Part shown: positions 51,782 to 59,385 of the stretch, in pieces
How positions within the stretch are numbered: the stretch's first letter is position 1
Layout: each line of letters begins with the position of its first letter
Assembly: GCA_964399635.1 (NCBI GenBank)
Contig: CAYNRU010000034.1
Coordinates: forward strand, 124,001 to 188,000
DNA from: UBA4615 sp964399635
GTDB taxonomy: Bacteria; Pseudomonadota; Gammaproteobacteria; Burkholderiales; Burkholderiaceae_E
Length of the DNA: 64,000 nt
Reading direction: 5' to 3'
Position numbers and translations under genes: made by a program
Notes under the pieces: generated by a model
Told to the model about the DNA's origin: nothing
Database searches by the model: none
Seen by the model: the letters and a program-made list of their open reading frames with translations, nothing else

Positions 51782-53128
51782 TCAGGCGGCCACCGGCAGC
51801 GCGACGCTCGGGCCGCGCCGGGCGTCTTCCCGCGCCAGCAGGTCGCGCGCCACGTCCAGCCCGGAGCGCAAGCCGTCCTCGTGGAAGCCGAAGCCCGTCC
51901 AGGCCCCGGCGAACCAGGTGTTGCGCTGTCCCTGGATCGCCGGGATCCGGCGCTGCGCCTCGATCGCACCAGTGTCGAACACCGGGTGAGCGTAGTCGAA
52001 GACGCCCAGCGTGAGCTCGTCGCGCGGCGCCTCGGCAGGGTTCAGCGTGACCAGCACCGGCCGGTCGAAGGGCAGCGGCTGCAGGCGGTTGAGCCAGTAG
52101 GTCACGGCCACCGACGGGTCGCCGGCGGCGGCCTGCCCGGGCGCGCCGAACCGGCCCGAGCTGAGGTAGTTCCAGGCGGCCCAAGCCCGCCGCCGACGCG
52201 GCATGAGGGCCAGGTCGGTGTGCAGGTAGGCGCGGTTGGGCTGGTAGGGCACGGCTGCGAGGATCGCACGTTCGTCGGGCTGCGGATCGAGCAGCATCGC
52301 CAGCGACTGGTCGCTGTGGCATGCGAGCACCACGTGGTCGAAGGTCTCGCGGCCCGCGTCGGTGATCACCCCGACCGTGTCGCGCTCGGCGCCGAGCGGC
52401 GAGCGCAGGATGCCACGGACCGGCGTGCCGGTGCGCACGTCGTGCAGCCCTGCGAGGATCTTGCTGACGTACTGCCGGGCGCCGCCCTGCACGGTGAACC
52501 AGCGGGGGCGGTCGGCGACCTGGAGCAGCCCGTGGTTGTCGCAGAAGCGCGCGAAGCTGCCGACCGGGAAGGCCAGCATCGTGGCCGTCGGGCACGACCA
52601 GATCGCGGCCGCCATCGGCAGGAGGTAGCCGTCGCGAAACGGGCTGCCGAAGCCCTGCCGCGCCAGCCAGGTGCCCAGCGGCACGGCGGCGTCCGCGGCG
52701 CGGGCCGCATCGCGGGCGAGCGCGGTCGCCTCTCGGTTGAAGCGCAGGATGTCGCGCAGCATCGACCAGAAGCGCGGCGACAGCGCGTTGGTCGGCTGCG
52801 CGAACAGTGCCGCCAGGTTGCTGCCGCACCACTCGAAGTCGTGCGGGCCGACCGACACCGAGAACGACATCTCGGACATGGCCGTGGGCACGTCCAGCGA
52901 CTCGAAGAGCGCGATCAGGTTGGGGTAGGTGCGCTCGTTGAACACCAGGAAGCCGGTGTCCACCGGGTAGGTGGTGCCGCCGACCGTGGCATCGACCGTG
53001 TTCGTGTGCCCCCCGACACGGTCGGCCGCCTCGAACAGCGTGACCCGGTGGTGCGGCGCCAGCCGGTGGGCCGCCCCCAGGCCGGCGATGCCCCCGCCGA
53101 CGACCGCGATCCTGAGTGGCGCGTGCAT
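51782..53128 (-). CDS. FAD/NAD(P)-binding oxidoreductase (amine-oxidase/desaturase-like)
   Basis: Flavoprotein of 448 residues. The N-terminal dinucleotide fold has GGGIAG (11-16) and EAADRVGGHTNTV, and the C-terminal FAD contact is TWFAGAWTGFGFHEDGLRSG. It resembles the NAD(P)-binding Rossmann/amine-oxidase proteins linked to cyclopropane synthase and DUF1365, and may oxidise or desaturate acyl chains. It begins 13 bases after the folE2 remnant, on the same strand, in the operon probably controlled by the B12-dependent regulator. Confidence 0.87.
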   Translation of the reverse strand: MHAPLRIAVVGGGIAGLGAAHRLAPHHRVTLFEAADRVGGHTNTVDATVGGTTYPVDTGFLVFNERTYPNLIALFESLDVPTAMSEMSFSVSVGPHDFEWCGSNLAALFAQPTNALSPRFWSMLRDILRFNREATALARDAARAADAAVPLGTWLARQGFGSPFRDGYLLPMAAAIWSCPTATMLAFPVGSFARFCDNHGLLQVADRPRWFTVQGGARQYVSKILAGLHDVRTGTPVRGILRSPLGAERDTVGVITDAGRETFDHVVLACHSDQSLAMLLDPQPDERAILAAVPYQPNRAYLHTDLALMPRRRRAWAAWNYLSSGRFGAPGQAAAGDPSVAVTYWLNRLQPLPFDRPVLVTLNPAEAPRDELTLGVFDYAHPVFDTGAIEAQRRIPAIQGQRNTWFAGAWTGFGFHEDGLRSGLDVARDLLAREDARRGPSVALPVAA

Positions 53129-53141
53129 GGGCGCAGACCGC

Positions 53142-53393
53142 TCAGGCAGCGGCCCGGGCGCGTTCGATGCGCGCGTAGGCCGAGTGGTTGTGGATCGACT
53201 CGAAGTTCGCGGACCCGACCGTGTAGGCCGCGACCCCGTCGTCGATGCTGGCCACGGTGGGTTGCGGGCCGCGCGCGGTGCGGACGGTCAGCGGGAACAC
53301 CACGTCCTTGACCCCAACCCCCTGGATGGCGAGCTTGCGCAGCTCGGTTGTCGACTGGACGTCGGGCAGGAAGATCTTCTCGGGGGCGTTCAT
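53142..53393 (-). pseudogene. folE2: folE2 (GTP cyclohydrolase, type IB) with a large in-frame internal deletion
   Basis: The frame codes for 83 residues. Residues 1-50 (MNAPEKIFLPDVQSTTELRK, then VGVKDVVFPLTVRT) are the N-terminus of FolE2. From about residue 52, DGVAAYTVGSANFESIHNHS is the C-terminus of the same family. The roughly 170-190 residues between, which hold the metal-binding cysteine and the HMSRF histidine, are missing, so it cannot be a cyclohydrolase. The junction lies near base 53243. It keeps its start, a GGAG ribosome site and its promoter, and is first in the lipid operon, where it may now serve only as a leader. Confidence 0.85.
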
Positions 53394-53427
53394 GGTTCGG
53401 CTCCGTCCAAGGGGCGCGCAGTCTGGG

Positions 53428-53457
53428 ATCATACCCGATTTGTACCGGATAGTCACA
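53428..53457 (-). promoter_or_regulatory. Promoter of the lipid-modification operon with an embedded regulator box
   Basis: Read on the minus strand, TGTGAC (53452-53457) and TATGAT (53428-53433) are 18 bases apart and lie 35 bases before the folE2 remnant. The spacer contains TTGTACCGGATA (53440-53451 on the plus strand), which matches TTGTCCAGGACA at 9 of 12 positions. A repressor bound there would block polymerase. A GTCA-N5-TGAC inverted repeat (53452-53464) overlaps the -35 element. Confidence 0.55.
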
Positions 53458-53627
53458 TAATGACTTAACAGTTACGGTTGCTGTCGGTCGCTAGCGGACC
53501 AGGATCCTTTCAATCTCGCCGAACAGGCGCGGATCCAGGGGGCCGGGCAGCGCCCGTTCCAGAAAACCGGGGGCAGGCGGCAGAAGCGGGCCGTTGGGCG
53601 CGTTCCGCGGCGGGTGCGACCGATGTC

Positions 53628-53842
53628 TTGTCCAGGTCAAAAGGCGGGCAAAACAACACAGCGGCGCCGCCGGTCACCGCAGCGGGGCGGAAAACGGCGA
53701 TCATGCCTTTTCTGCCAAACATGTTGTCCTAGTCAAATCGATTTTCCGAACCTATACTACGGAGCTTGATGTGTCCGGTCAATAGTTGTCCAGGACAAAG
53801 CCCCCGGTGTCCAGGTCAGGGCCAGTCGAGCGTGTCCGGCAA
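53628..53842. promoter_or_regulatory. Array of regulator boxes and litR promoter
   Basis: Related boxes occur at 53628 (TTGTCCAGGTCAA), 53724 (TTGTCCTAGTCAA), 53771 (GTGTCCGGTCAA), 53786 (TTGTCCAGGACAA, a 13-base palindrome), 53807 (GTGTCCAGGTCAG) and, weaker, 53832 (GTGTCCGGCAA). TATACT at 53753-53758 is a good -10 element for the downstream MerR gene, and the box at 53724 covers the -35 position. This arrangement fits autoregulation by the encoded protein. The region 53458-53627 shows nothing further. Confidence 0.6.
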
Positions 53843-53857
53843 CCGAGCATCGCGCCC

Positions 53858-54805
53858 ATGAACGATCGCAGTTCCACTCCTTCACTGTCGCGCACCATCG
53901 CCGCCGTCGAGCGCGACACGGGACTGTCCAAGGATACCTTGAGGGTCTGGGAGCGCCGCTACGGCTTCCCGACACCGGATCGCGACCAGTTCGGCGAGCG
54001 CATCTACCCGATCGATCAGGTCGACAAGCTTCGCGTGCTGCGTCGGCTCATGGACGGCGGGCACCGGCCAGGCAAGGTGATCCACCTCGCCATCGAGGAC
54101 CTCCAGACGCTCGCCGCCGAGGCCCAGCAGTCCAGCGTCTCGCCCCGCTCGATGGTCGACGTCATGGCCGAGCACGAGGACCTGCAGCGCTACCTGGATC
54201 TCGTCAAGGCCCACCAGGTGGAAGGCCTGCGCCGCGCGCTGTCGCAGGCGCAGCTTCGCCTGGGCATGGAGCGTTTCGTGATGGAGGTGGTCGCGCCTCT
54301 CACGCAGATGATCGGCGACGCCTGGGCGCGCGGCTACGTCGAGGTCTTCGAGGAGCACCTGTTCACCGAGTCGCTGCAGGTCGTGCTGCGCAACGCGATC
54401 AGCACCATCCCGGAACCGGCGCGCCAGCCGCGCGTGCTGCTGACCACCATCCCCCAGGAGTCGCACGGGCTGGGCCTGCTGATGGCCGAGGCGATCCTCG
54501 CGCTGGAGGGCTGCCGCTGCGTGTCGCTCGGCGTGCAGACGCCCGTGTGGGACATCGTGCTGGCCGCCAACGCGCACCGCTCCGACGTCGTGGCGCTGTC
54601 GTTCTCGGCGGTGGCCAACCCCAACCACGTGGTCGACAGCCTGACCGAGCTGCGCGAGAAGCTGCCCGCGGCCACCGAGATCTGGGCAGGCGGGCACTGC
54701 CCGATCCTGCAGCGTCGTCCGCCGGGGCAGGTCACGGTGCTGGCCGACCTGCGCGACATCCAGCCGGCGCTGCGCCGGTGGCGGGACGCGCACCGGGACG
54801 CGTAA
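53858..54805 (+). CDS. litR: B12-binding MerR-family photoreceptor-type regulator (CarH/LitR class)
   Basis: Transcription regulator of 315 residues. An N-terminal MerR helix-turn-helix (12-60) contains LRVWERRYGFPTPDR. A helical cap follows with W156-x9-E166-H167, the W-x9-EH signature of CarH proteins that shields adenosylcobalamin. A B12-binding Rossmann domain follows with E201-S-H203-G-L-G206 (lower axial histidine), SFSAV near 248 and AGGH near 277. Known relatives repress in the dark as B12-bound tetramers and release DNA in light. The upper histidine of Thermus CarH (next to the tryptophan) is alanine 157 here. It is divergent from the lipid-modification operon. Confidence 0.9.
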   Translation: MNDRSSTPSLSRTIAAVERDTGLSKDTLRVWERRYGFPTPDRDQFGERIYPIDQVDKLRVLRRLMDGGHRPGKVIHLAIEDLQTLAAEAQQSSVSPRSMVDVMAEHEDLQRYLDLVKAHQVEGLRRALSQAQLRLGMERFVMEVVAPLTQMIGDAWARGYVEVFEEHLFTESLQVVLRNAISTIPEPARQPRVLLTTIPQESHGLGLLMAEAILALEGCRCVSLGVQTPVWDIVLAANAHRSDVVALSFSAVANPNHVVDSLTELREKLPAATEIWAGGHCPILQRRPPGQVTVLADLRDIQPALRRWRDAHRDA

Positions 54806-54962
54806 ACGTCGCTGGGCTGGCCGGCCCGGCGGCAACGAGTCCATTCCCGTCGAGCGCGCAGTGCGCGCGAGCGGTGACCCGAGGCCAGCGCCGCCACCAC
54901 AGGGATGCCCATCGACGCGCCGCGCCTGGCGCGTGGCGGTCCGCCGGCCGTTGGCGATCGGC

Positions 54963-54974
54963 TATAGTCCATCG
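54963..54974 (+). promoter_or_regulatory. -10 element directly before the MFS start (possible leaderless mRNA)
   Basis: TATAGT at 54963-54968 is followed after six bases by the ATG at 54975, so transcription would begin at or next to the start codon. There is no purine-rich ribosome site in front of it. No good -35 hexamer is visible. Confidence 0.45.
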
Positions 54975-56195
54975 ATGACCGATCCCCGATCGGAGGCGCG
55001 GCTGCTGCTCGCGCTTGCCGCGATCCAGTTCGTCTACGTCGCGGATTTCATGGTGATGTCGCCGCTCGGCCCCGTGCTGATGCGGACCTTCGGTATCGGC
55101 CCCGGGGAGTTCGGGCTGCTGGTGTCGGTGTACACCTTCTCGGCGGCGGCCGCGGGCTTCCTCGGCGCGCTGTTCGTCGACCGCTTCGACCGGCGTCGCG
55201 TGCTGCTGGTGCTGTTCGGCATCTACGTCGCGGCGCTGCTCGGCGCGGCCTTCGCCCCGGGCTACCCGATGCTGCTGGCGGCGCGCGCGCTGGGCGGCGC
55301 CGCCGGCGGCCTGATGGGCGCGACCGTCTACACCGTGATCGCCGACCAGATCCCCGAGGAGCGGCGCGGCGCGGCCACCGGCATGGTGATGTCGGCCTTC
55401 TCGCTCGCCACCATCGCGGGCGTGCCGATCGGCCTGCTGTTCGCCGGCTGGTTCGGCTGGCATGCGCCCTTCTTCTTCGTCGCCGCGATGGCCGCGGTCG
55501 CTTGGTGGAACGCGCGCCGCGTGCTGCCGCCGATGAACGCCCACCTGCGCGAGCGCGACGCCGACGTGCATCCGGTGAAGGCGGCGTTCTGGCCGGTCTT
55601 GGCGGTGCTGCGCAACCCCAACCACCTGCGCGCCTATGCCTTCGTCGTGCTGCTGATGTTCTCGGCGTTCATGGTGATCCCGTTCATCAGCCTGTACATG
55701 ACGGGTACCGTCGGCATCACCGAGCAGCAGTTGCCCCTGCTCTATCTGGTGGGTGGGACCGCGACGCTGATCACCTCGCGGCTGGTGGGGCGCTGGTCGG
55801 ACCGGATCGGGCGCAGGCGCATGTACCGCCTGCTCGCGATCGCCTCGATCGTGCCGCTGCTGCTGACCACGCACCTGCCGCCGCTGCCGCTGTGGTGGGC
55901 CGTGGCCGCCTCGACATTGTTCTTCGTGGTCGTGCCTGCGCGCATGATCCCGGCGATCGCGATCATCACCTCGAGCGCCGTGCCGCGGCTGCGCGGCACC
56001 TTCATGAGCCTGAACGCATCGGTGCAGTCGCTGTCGCAGGCAGGGGCCGCCTACGTCGGTGGCGCCATCCTCGTGCGCACGCCCGACGGTCGCATCGAGC
56101 ACTACGGGGTGCTGGGCTGGCTGGCGGTGGCCGCCACGGTCGCGGCCATCGTCTGGGTCGAGGCGCTGCACCCGGGCGCCGACCCGCGCGACTGA
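54975..56195 (+). CDS. MFS transporter, sugar-efflux/multidrug-like
   Basis: Major facilitator protein of 406 residues with twelve predicted helices. FVYVADFMVMSPLGPVLMRTFGI is helix one, and the loop VDRFDRRRVLLVLFG after helix two is the MFS signature. The pattern resembles AraJ/YdhP-type efflux proteins. The start ATG lies six bases after a -10 hexamer. It follows the B12-dependent regulator on the same strand after 169 bases, without a box of the regulator array in front. The substrate is unknown. It converges with the FIST gene, 16 bases apart. Confidence 0.85.
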   Translation: MTDPRSEARLLLALAAIQFVYVADFMVMSPLGPVLMRTFGIGPGEFGLLVSVYTFSAAAAGFLGALFVDRFDRRRVLLVLFGIYVAALLGAAFAPGYPMLLAARALGGAAGGLMGATVYTVIADQIPEERRGAATGMVMSAFSLATIAGVPIGLLFAGWFGWHAPFFFVAAMAAVAWWNARRVLPPMNAHLRERDADVHPVKAAFWPVLAVLRNPNHLRAYAFVVLLMFSAFMVIPFISLYMTGTVGITEQQLPLLYLVGGTATLITSRLVGRWSDRIGRRRMYRLLAIASIVPLLLTTHLPPLPLWWAVAASTLFFVVVPARMIPAIAIITSSAVPRLRGTFMSLNASVQSLSQAGAAYVGGAILVRTPDGRIEHYGVLGWLAVAATVAAIVWVEALHPGADPRD

Positions 56196-56211
56196 CCCGG
56201 GCGGCCCCGGT

Positions 56212-57429
56212 TCAGTCCTCGGCGCGCGGTCCGGTGAACAGGGTGAGCACGCCGGTGTACCCGTACAGCTGGTGGTTGGCGATCTCGCCATTGGCGAAGA
56301 AGCCCACCATCGGGAACTCGCCGAGCTGCGACTGGATCAGCGCGACCTCCGCCGACGGCGACCCGAACAGCGAGCGGCCGCGCGCGACGCAGGACACGTA
56401 GACCGCGCCGCGCACGGCCAGCCCGTCGGTCTCGAGCTCGTCGCGCAGCTCCGTGCAAATGCGCACCAGGTCGGCGCGCGCGGCCTTCGCATCGCGGGTG
56501 CAGAACACCACGCGGTCGCCCTCCTGCGGGAGCGCGGCGACCGCGACCAGTCGGTTGTGCGGATCGATGCCCACGAGGTTGCGCACGATGTAGTCGCCGA
56601 AGCCGGGCCGCGGCCCGCGCGCCGGCGCCTGACCGTCGGCCAGCCCGACGAACAGCCCCGCGCGCAAGCGCTCGGCGGGCAGCGCGCGCATCAGCGCCGC
56701 GCCGTCCCGGCTCGCGCGCGCCTCCTCGCCGACGCCGAGGTCGGCGAGCAGCACGTCGAGGGCCGGCTGGCCGTCGAGCGTGCGGATCAGGTTGGAGCTG
56801 CACCCCGAGATCACGTGCTCGCCTGCCAGCGGCGAGCAGCCCTGTGTGACCCGCATGCGAAGGTCGACCTCCGACGAGAACACGACCCCCGACAGTCCGC
56901 CGGCGAGCACCTGGTTGGCAAGCTGCGGCAGCGGCGCGACGCGCCCGCTCGCGATGCCGCCGAACAGCATGCCGTGGGCCACCTTGCCTGCCATGTCGCC
57001 CACCAGCTCGGCGAGGTCGGGCGTCGCCGGGTCGGCGTGCACCAGCGCCGCCTGCGCCGCGACCGCGCCGCCCGCGGTGGTAGCCCCGAGCGGGGGCGGG
57101 GGCAGCGCCCCGGAGAACACCCTGAAGCCGTCGGGCGGCAGGTCGGCGAGCATCAGCGAGATCGCCGGCTCGTCGTCGTATTCGGCGCCGGTGGCGATCA
57201 CGCCCTGGCCGCAGGTGCCGACCCAGTCGTCGATGCCGGTGCGCTGGCGAAGCAGCTCGAGGATGTCGCCGGCCTGCGGTGCGAGGGCGGCGGTGAAGTA
57301 CACCAGGCCGAGGTTGCCGCCGGGCGACCAGCCGGGCGTGCGCTCGCGGGCCTCGACCTGGGCGAGCGCGAGCTCGGTCGCCATCCGCCAGTCGGGATGG
57401 GTCGCATGGCCGTGCCGGAAACGGTTCAT
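56212..57429 (-). CDS. FIST-domain protein
   Basis: Protein of 405 residues with FIST N and FIST C domains. The N-terminal half shows LGLVYFTAALAPQAGDILELLRQRTG and a GTCGQGVIATGAEYD segment; the C-terminal half has GFFANGEIANHQLYGYTGVLTLF, the typical FIST_C end. FIST proteins are proposed ligand sensors, perhaps for amino acids. It lies 19 bases after the phaM gene on the same strand, a pairing common in betaproteobacteria. No output domain is attached. Confidence 0.88.
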   Translation of the reverse strand: MNRFRHGHATHPDWRMATELALAQVEARERTPGWSPGGNLGLVYFTAALAPQAGDILELLRQRTGIDDWVGTCGQGVIATGAEYDDEPAISLMLADLPPDGFRVFSGALPPPPLGATTAGGAVAAQAALVHADPATPDLAELVGDMAGKVAHGMLFGGIASGRVAPLPQLANQVLAGGLSGVVFSSEVDLRMRVTQGCSPLAGEHVISGCSSNLIRTLDGQPALDVLLADLGVGEEARASRDGAALMRALPAERLRAGLFVGLADGQAPARGPRPGFGDYIVRNLVGIDPHNRLVAVAALPQEGDRVVFCTRDAKAARADLVRICTELRDELETDGLAVRGAVYVSCVARGRSLFGSPSAEVALIQSQLGEFPMVGFFANGEIANHQLYGYTGVLTLFTGPRAED

Positions 57430-57448
57430 CGATGTGCCGTTGGGCGCC

Positions 57449-58132
57449 TCAGGGGGCGCCGCGCGGCGCGCGCGACGGCGCGGCCCGCTTCCTGGCGGGC
57501 GCGCGCTTCCTGGCGGGGGGCGCCTTCGCGCCGGCCGCACGCTTCGGGGCTGGCGACGTGCGCGGGGCGGTCGCGTCGGCCGCCGCCTTGAGCGCCCCGG
57601 CGGCTGCGGCGCCCTGCAGCCCGACGCCGGACATCGCGGCCTCGGCCACCTGGTTGAAGTTCTGCTGCAGCAAGGTCCACCACGCGCCGGGGTTGATGCC
57701 GGCAATCATCGGCGGCACTGCGGCGGCCGGGGCGGGGGGCGGCTCGGGCGGCGGGGCGGGTGCCGCGGCCGCGGGCGCGGGCGCGGCCGGGGCGGGGCGG
57801 GGCCGCGCCGCCTGCGCCTGGGCGGTGCCCGGCATGCCCATGCCGCCCATCGACGCGCCGAAGGCCTTGACCGCGGCGAGCGTGCCGCGCTGGATCTCGA
57901 GGCCCTGGATCGTGCCGCGCAGCAGGCTCAGGTTGAGATTCAGCCACTGCTCGACCGCCTTCAGGTCGGCGATGCGCTTGTCGAGTTCCTCCACGTCTAC
58001 CGTGGGCACCAGCGTGCCCGGGATGTTCAGGCCCGACCATGCGCGCTTGACGAGTTCGACGCTGTCGAACATCTGCCCGAAGCCGCCCATCGCCATCTTG
58101 CTCATGTCGAATGCATTGCCTGGTCCGGACAT
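57449..58132 (-). CDS. phaM: PHA-granule-associated protein PhaM
   Basis: PhaM activates PHA synthase and attaches PHB granules to the nucleoid in betaproteobacteria. This protein has 227 residues. The N-terminus has the conserved FGQMFDSVELVKRAWSGL and an IADLKAVEQWLNLNLSLLRGTIQGLEIQ helix. A long proline/alanine linker follows, and the C-terminal tail has lysine/arginine-alanine repeats (ARKRAPARKRAA) that bind DNA in characterised PhaM. Its presence implies that the organism stores polyhydroxyalkanoate. It is followed by the FIST gene. Confidence 0.87.
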   Translation of the reverse strand: MSGPGNAFDMSKMAMGGFGQMFDSVELVKRAWSGLNIPGTLVPTVDVEELDKRIADLKAVEQWLNLNLSLLRGTIQGLEIQRGTLAAVKAFGASMGGMGMPGTAQAQAARPRPAPAAPAPAAAAPAPPPEPPPAPAAAVPPMIAGINPGAWWTLLQQNFNQVAEAAMSGVGLQGAAAAGALKAAADATAPRTSPAPKRAAGAKAPPARKRAPARKRAAPSRAPRGAP

Positions 58133-58266
58133 CGTGCGCCCCTTGTTGGGAGTCCTGCGGCGGCTGGAAGTGACCGTGCTGCGGCGGTCCGGGGCCGCCC
58201 CCGGACACAGCGAACGATAGCAGCAGGGCTCAGGCCCCCACAACGACGTCCGCGGCCGGCGCGGTG

Positions 58267-59193
58267 TCAGTACCCCCGCAGGGCGTCGACCGGATGGGCG
58301 AGCGCCTCGCCGCGCGCCTGCCGCGCCACCTCGTCCATGAACTGCGCAACGGTCGCGAGCGGATCGAGCTGGCCGGCGACGTGCGGCGTGATCGTGAGGT
58401 TGGGCGCGTCCCACAGCGGGTCGTCCGCCGGCATGGGCTCGCGCGCCTGCACGTCGAGCGCCGCGCCGCCGAGCCGTCCGTCGCGCAGCGCCGCGAGCAG
58501 GTCGGCCTCGACGACATGGCCGCCGCGCCCGATGTTCACGAAGAACGCGCCGCGCGGCAGCAACGACAGGACCCGCGCGTCGATCAGGCCCGCGGTCTGC
58601 GCGGTGAGCGGCAGGGCGCACACCAGCACGCGCGCCGCCGGCAGCGCGCCGGCCAGGCCCTCGGCGCCGCTGCAGGTCCGCAGGCCGGGCTCGGTGCGCG
58701 GGCCGCGGCTCCAGCCCGTCACCTCGAAGCCGAGCGCCGCGAGCGAGCGCGCGATCCGCAGGCCGATCGGCCCCAGGCCCAGCACCAGCGCAGGCACGCC
58801 GACCGAGGGCGCGCGATGCCGGGTCCAGTCGCGCGCCGCCTGCTGAGCGCGGTAGCGCGGTGCGAGGCGCAGGTGGTCGAGCGCGGCGTGCACCACGTAC
58901 TGCGAGAGCTCGGTCGCCTGCGCGTCGTCGGCCACCCGGGCGACCGGCAGGCCGGGCGGCAGGTCGGGCGTGGCGAGCAGCTTGTCGGCGCCGGCCGCGC
59001 AGCAGAACAGCAGCTCCAGGTTCGGCAGGCGCGCGAGCACGCCCGCGGGCAGCCGCCACGCGATCAGCCAGCGCACCGAGGCCGGGTCGACCCCGTCGAG
59101 CGAGGTGTGGATCGGATGACCGAAGCCGCGCGCGCGCAGCGCCTGCGCGAAGGTCTCGGGCGGCATCGGCTTGCTCAGGATCAGGACGGACAT
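58267..59193 (-). CDS. D-2-hydroxyacid dehydrogenase (glyoxylate/hydroxypyruvate reductase-like)
   Basis: NAD(P)H-dependent reductase of 308 residues. The dinucleotide fold begins at LGLGPIGLRIARSLAALGFEVTGWSR. Catalytic arginine, glutamate and histidine lie in FVNIGRGGHVV, AREPMP and LTITPHVAG. The overall length and the N-terminal part resemble GhrA-type enzymes that reduce glyoxylate and hydroxypyruvate. A CATAAT -10 element (59267-59272 on the minus strand) lies in the divergent spacer shared with cysK. Confidence 0.88.
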   Translation of the reverse strand: MSVLILSKPMPPETFAQALRARGFGHPIHTSLDGVDPASVRWLIAWRLPAGVLARLPNLELLFCCAAGADKLLATPDLPPGLPVARVADDAQATELSQYVVHAALDHLRLAPRYRAQQAARDWTRHRAPSVGVPALVLGLGPIGLRIARSLAALGFEVTGWSRGPRTEPGLRTCSGAEGLAGALPAARVLVCALPLTAQTAGLIDARVLSLLPRGAFFVNIGRGGHVVEADLLAALRDGRLGGAALDVQAREPMPADDPLWDAPNLTITPHVAGQLDPLATVAQFMDEVARQARGEALAHPVDALRGY

Positions 59194-59385
59194 GGGGGGA
59201 CCGGTGGCCGGAAAGAGAGGTGGTGCATGGGGCGGGAGAGACCGTCCTCGGGCGGAGCCGCGCCCGATTATGACGCGCCCCGCAGCCGTCGCCGGCGCAT
59301 GAGCACATGCGCGCCGGGCAGGAACGTGGCGCGGCCGCGCCGGCGGCGTTACCCTGCCCGATCGACCTGGAGCGGAGCGCACGAC

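Noticed and set aside
53142..53393. A short functional GTP cyclohydrolase
   Set aside because: The metal-binding cysteine and the HMSRF histidine region of FolE2 are absent; only the two ends of the protein remain.
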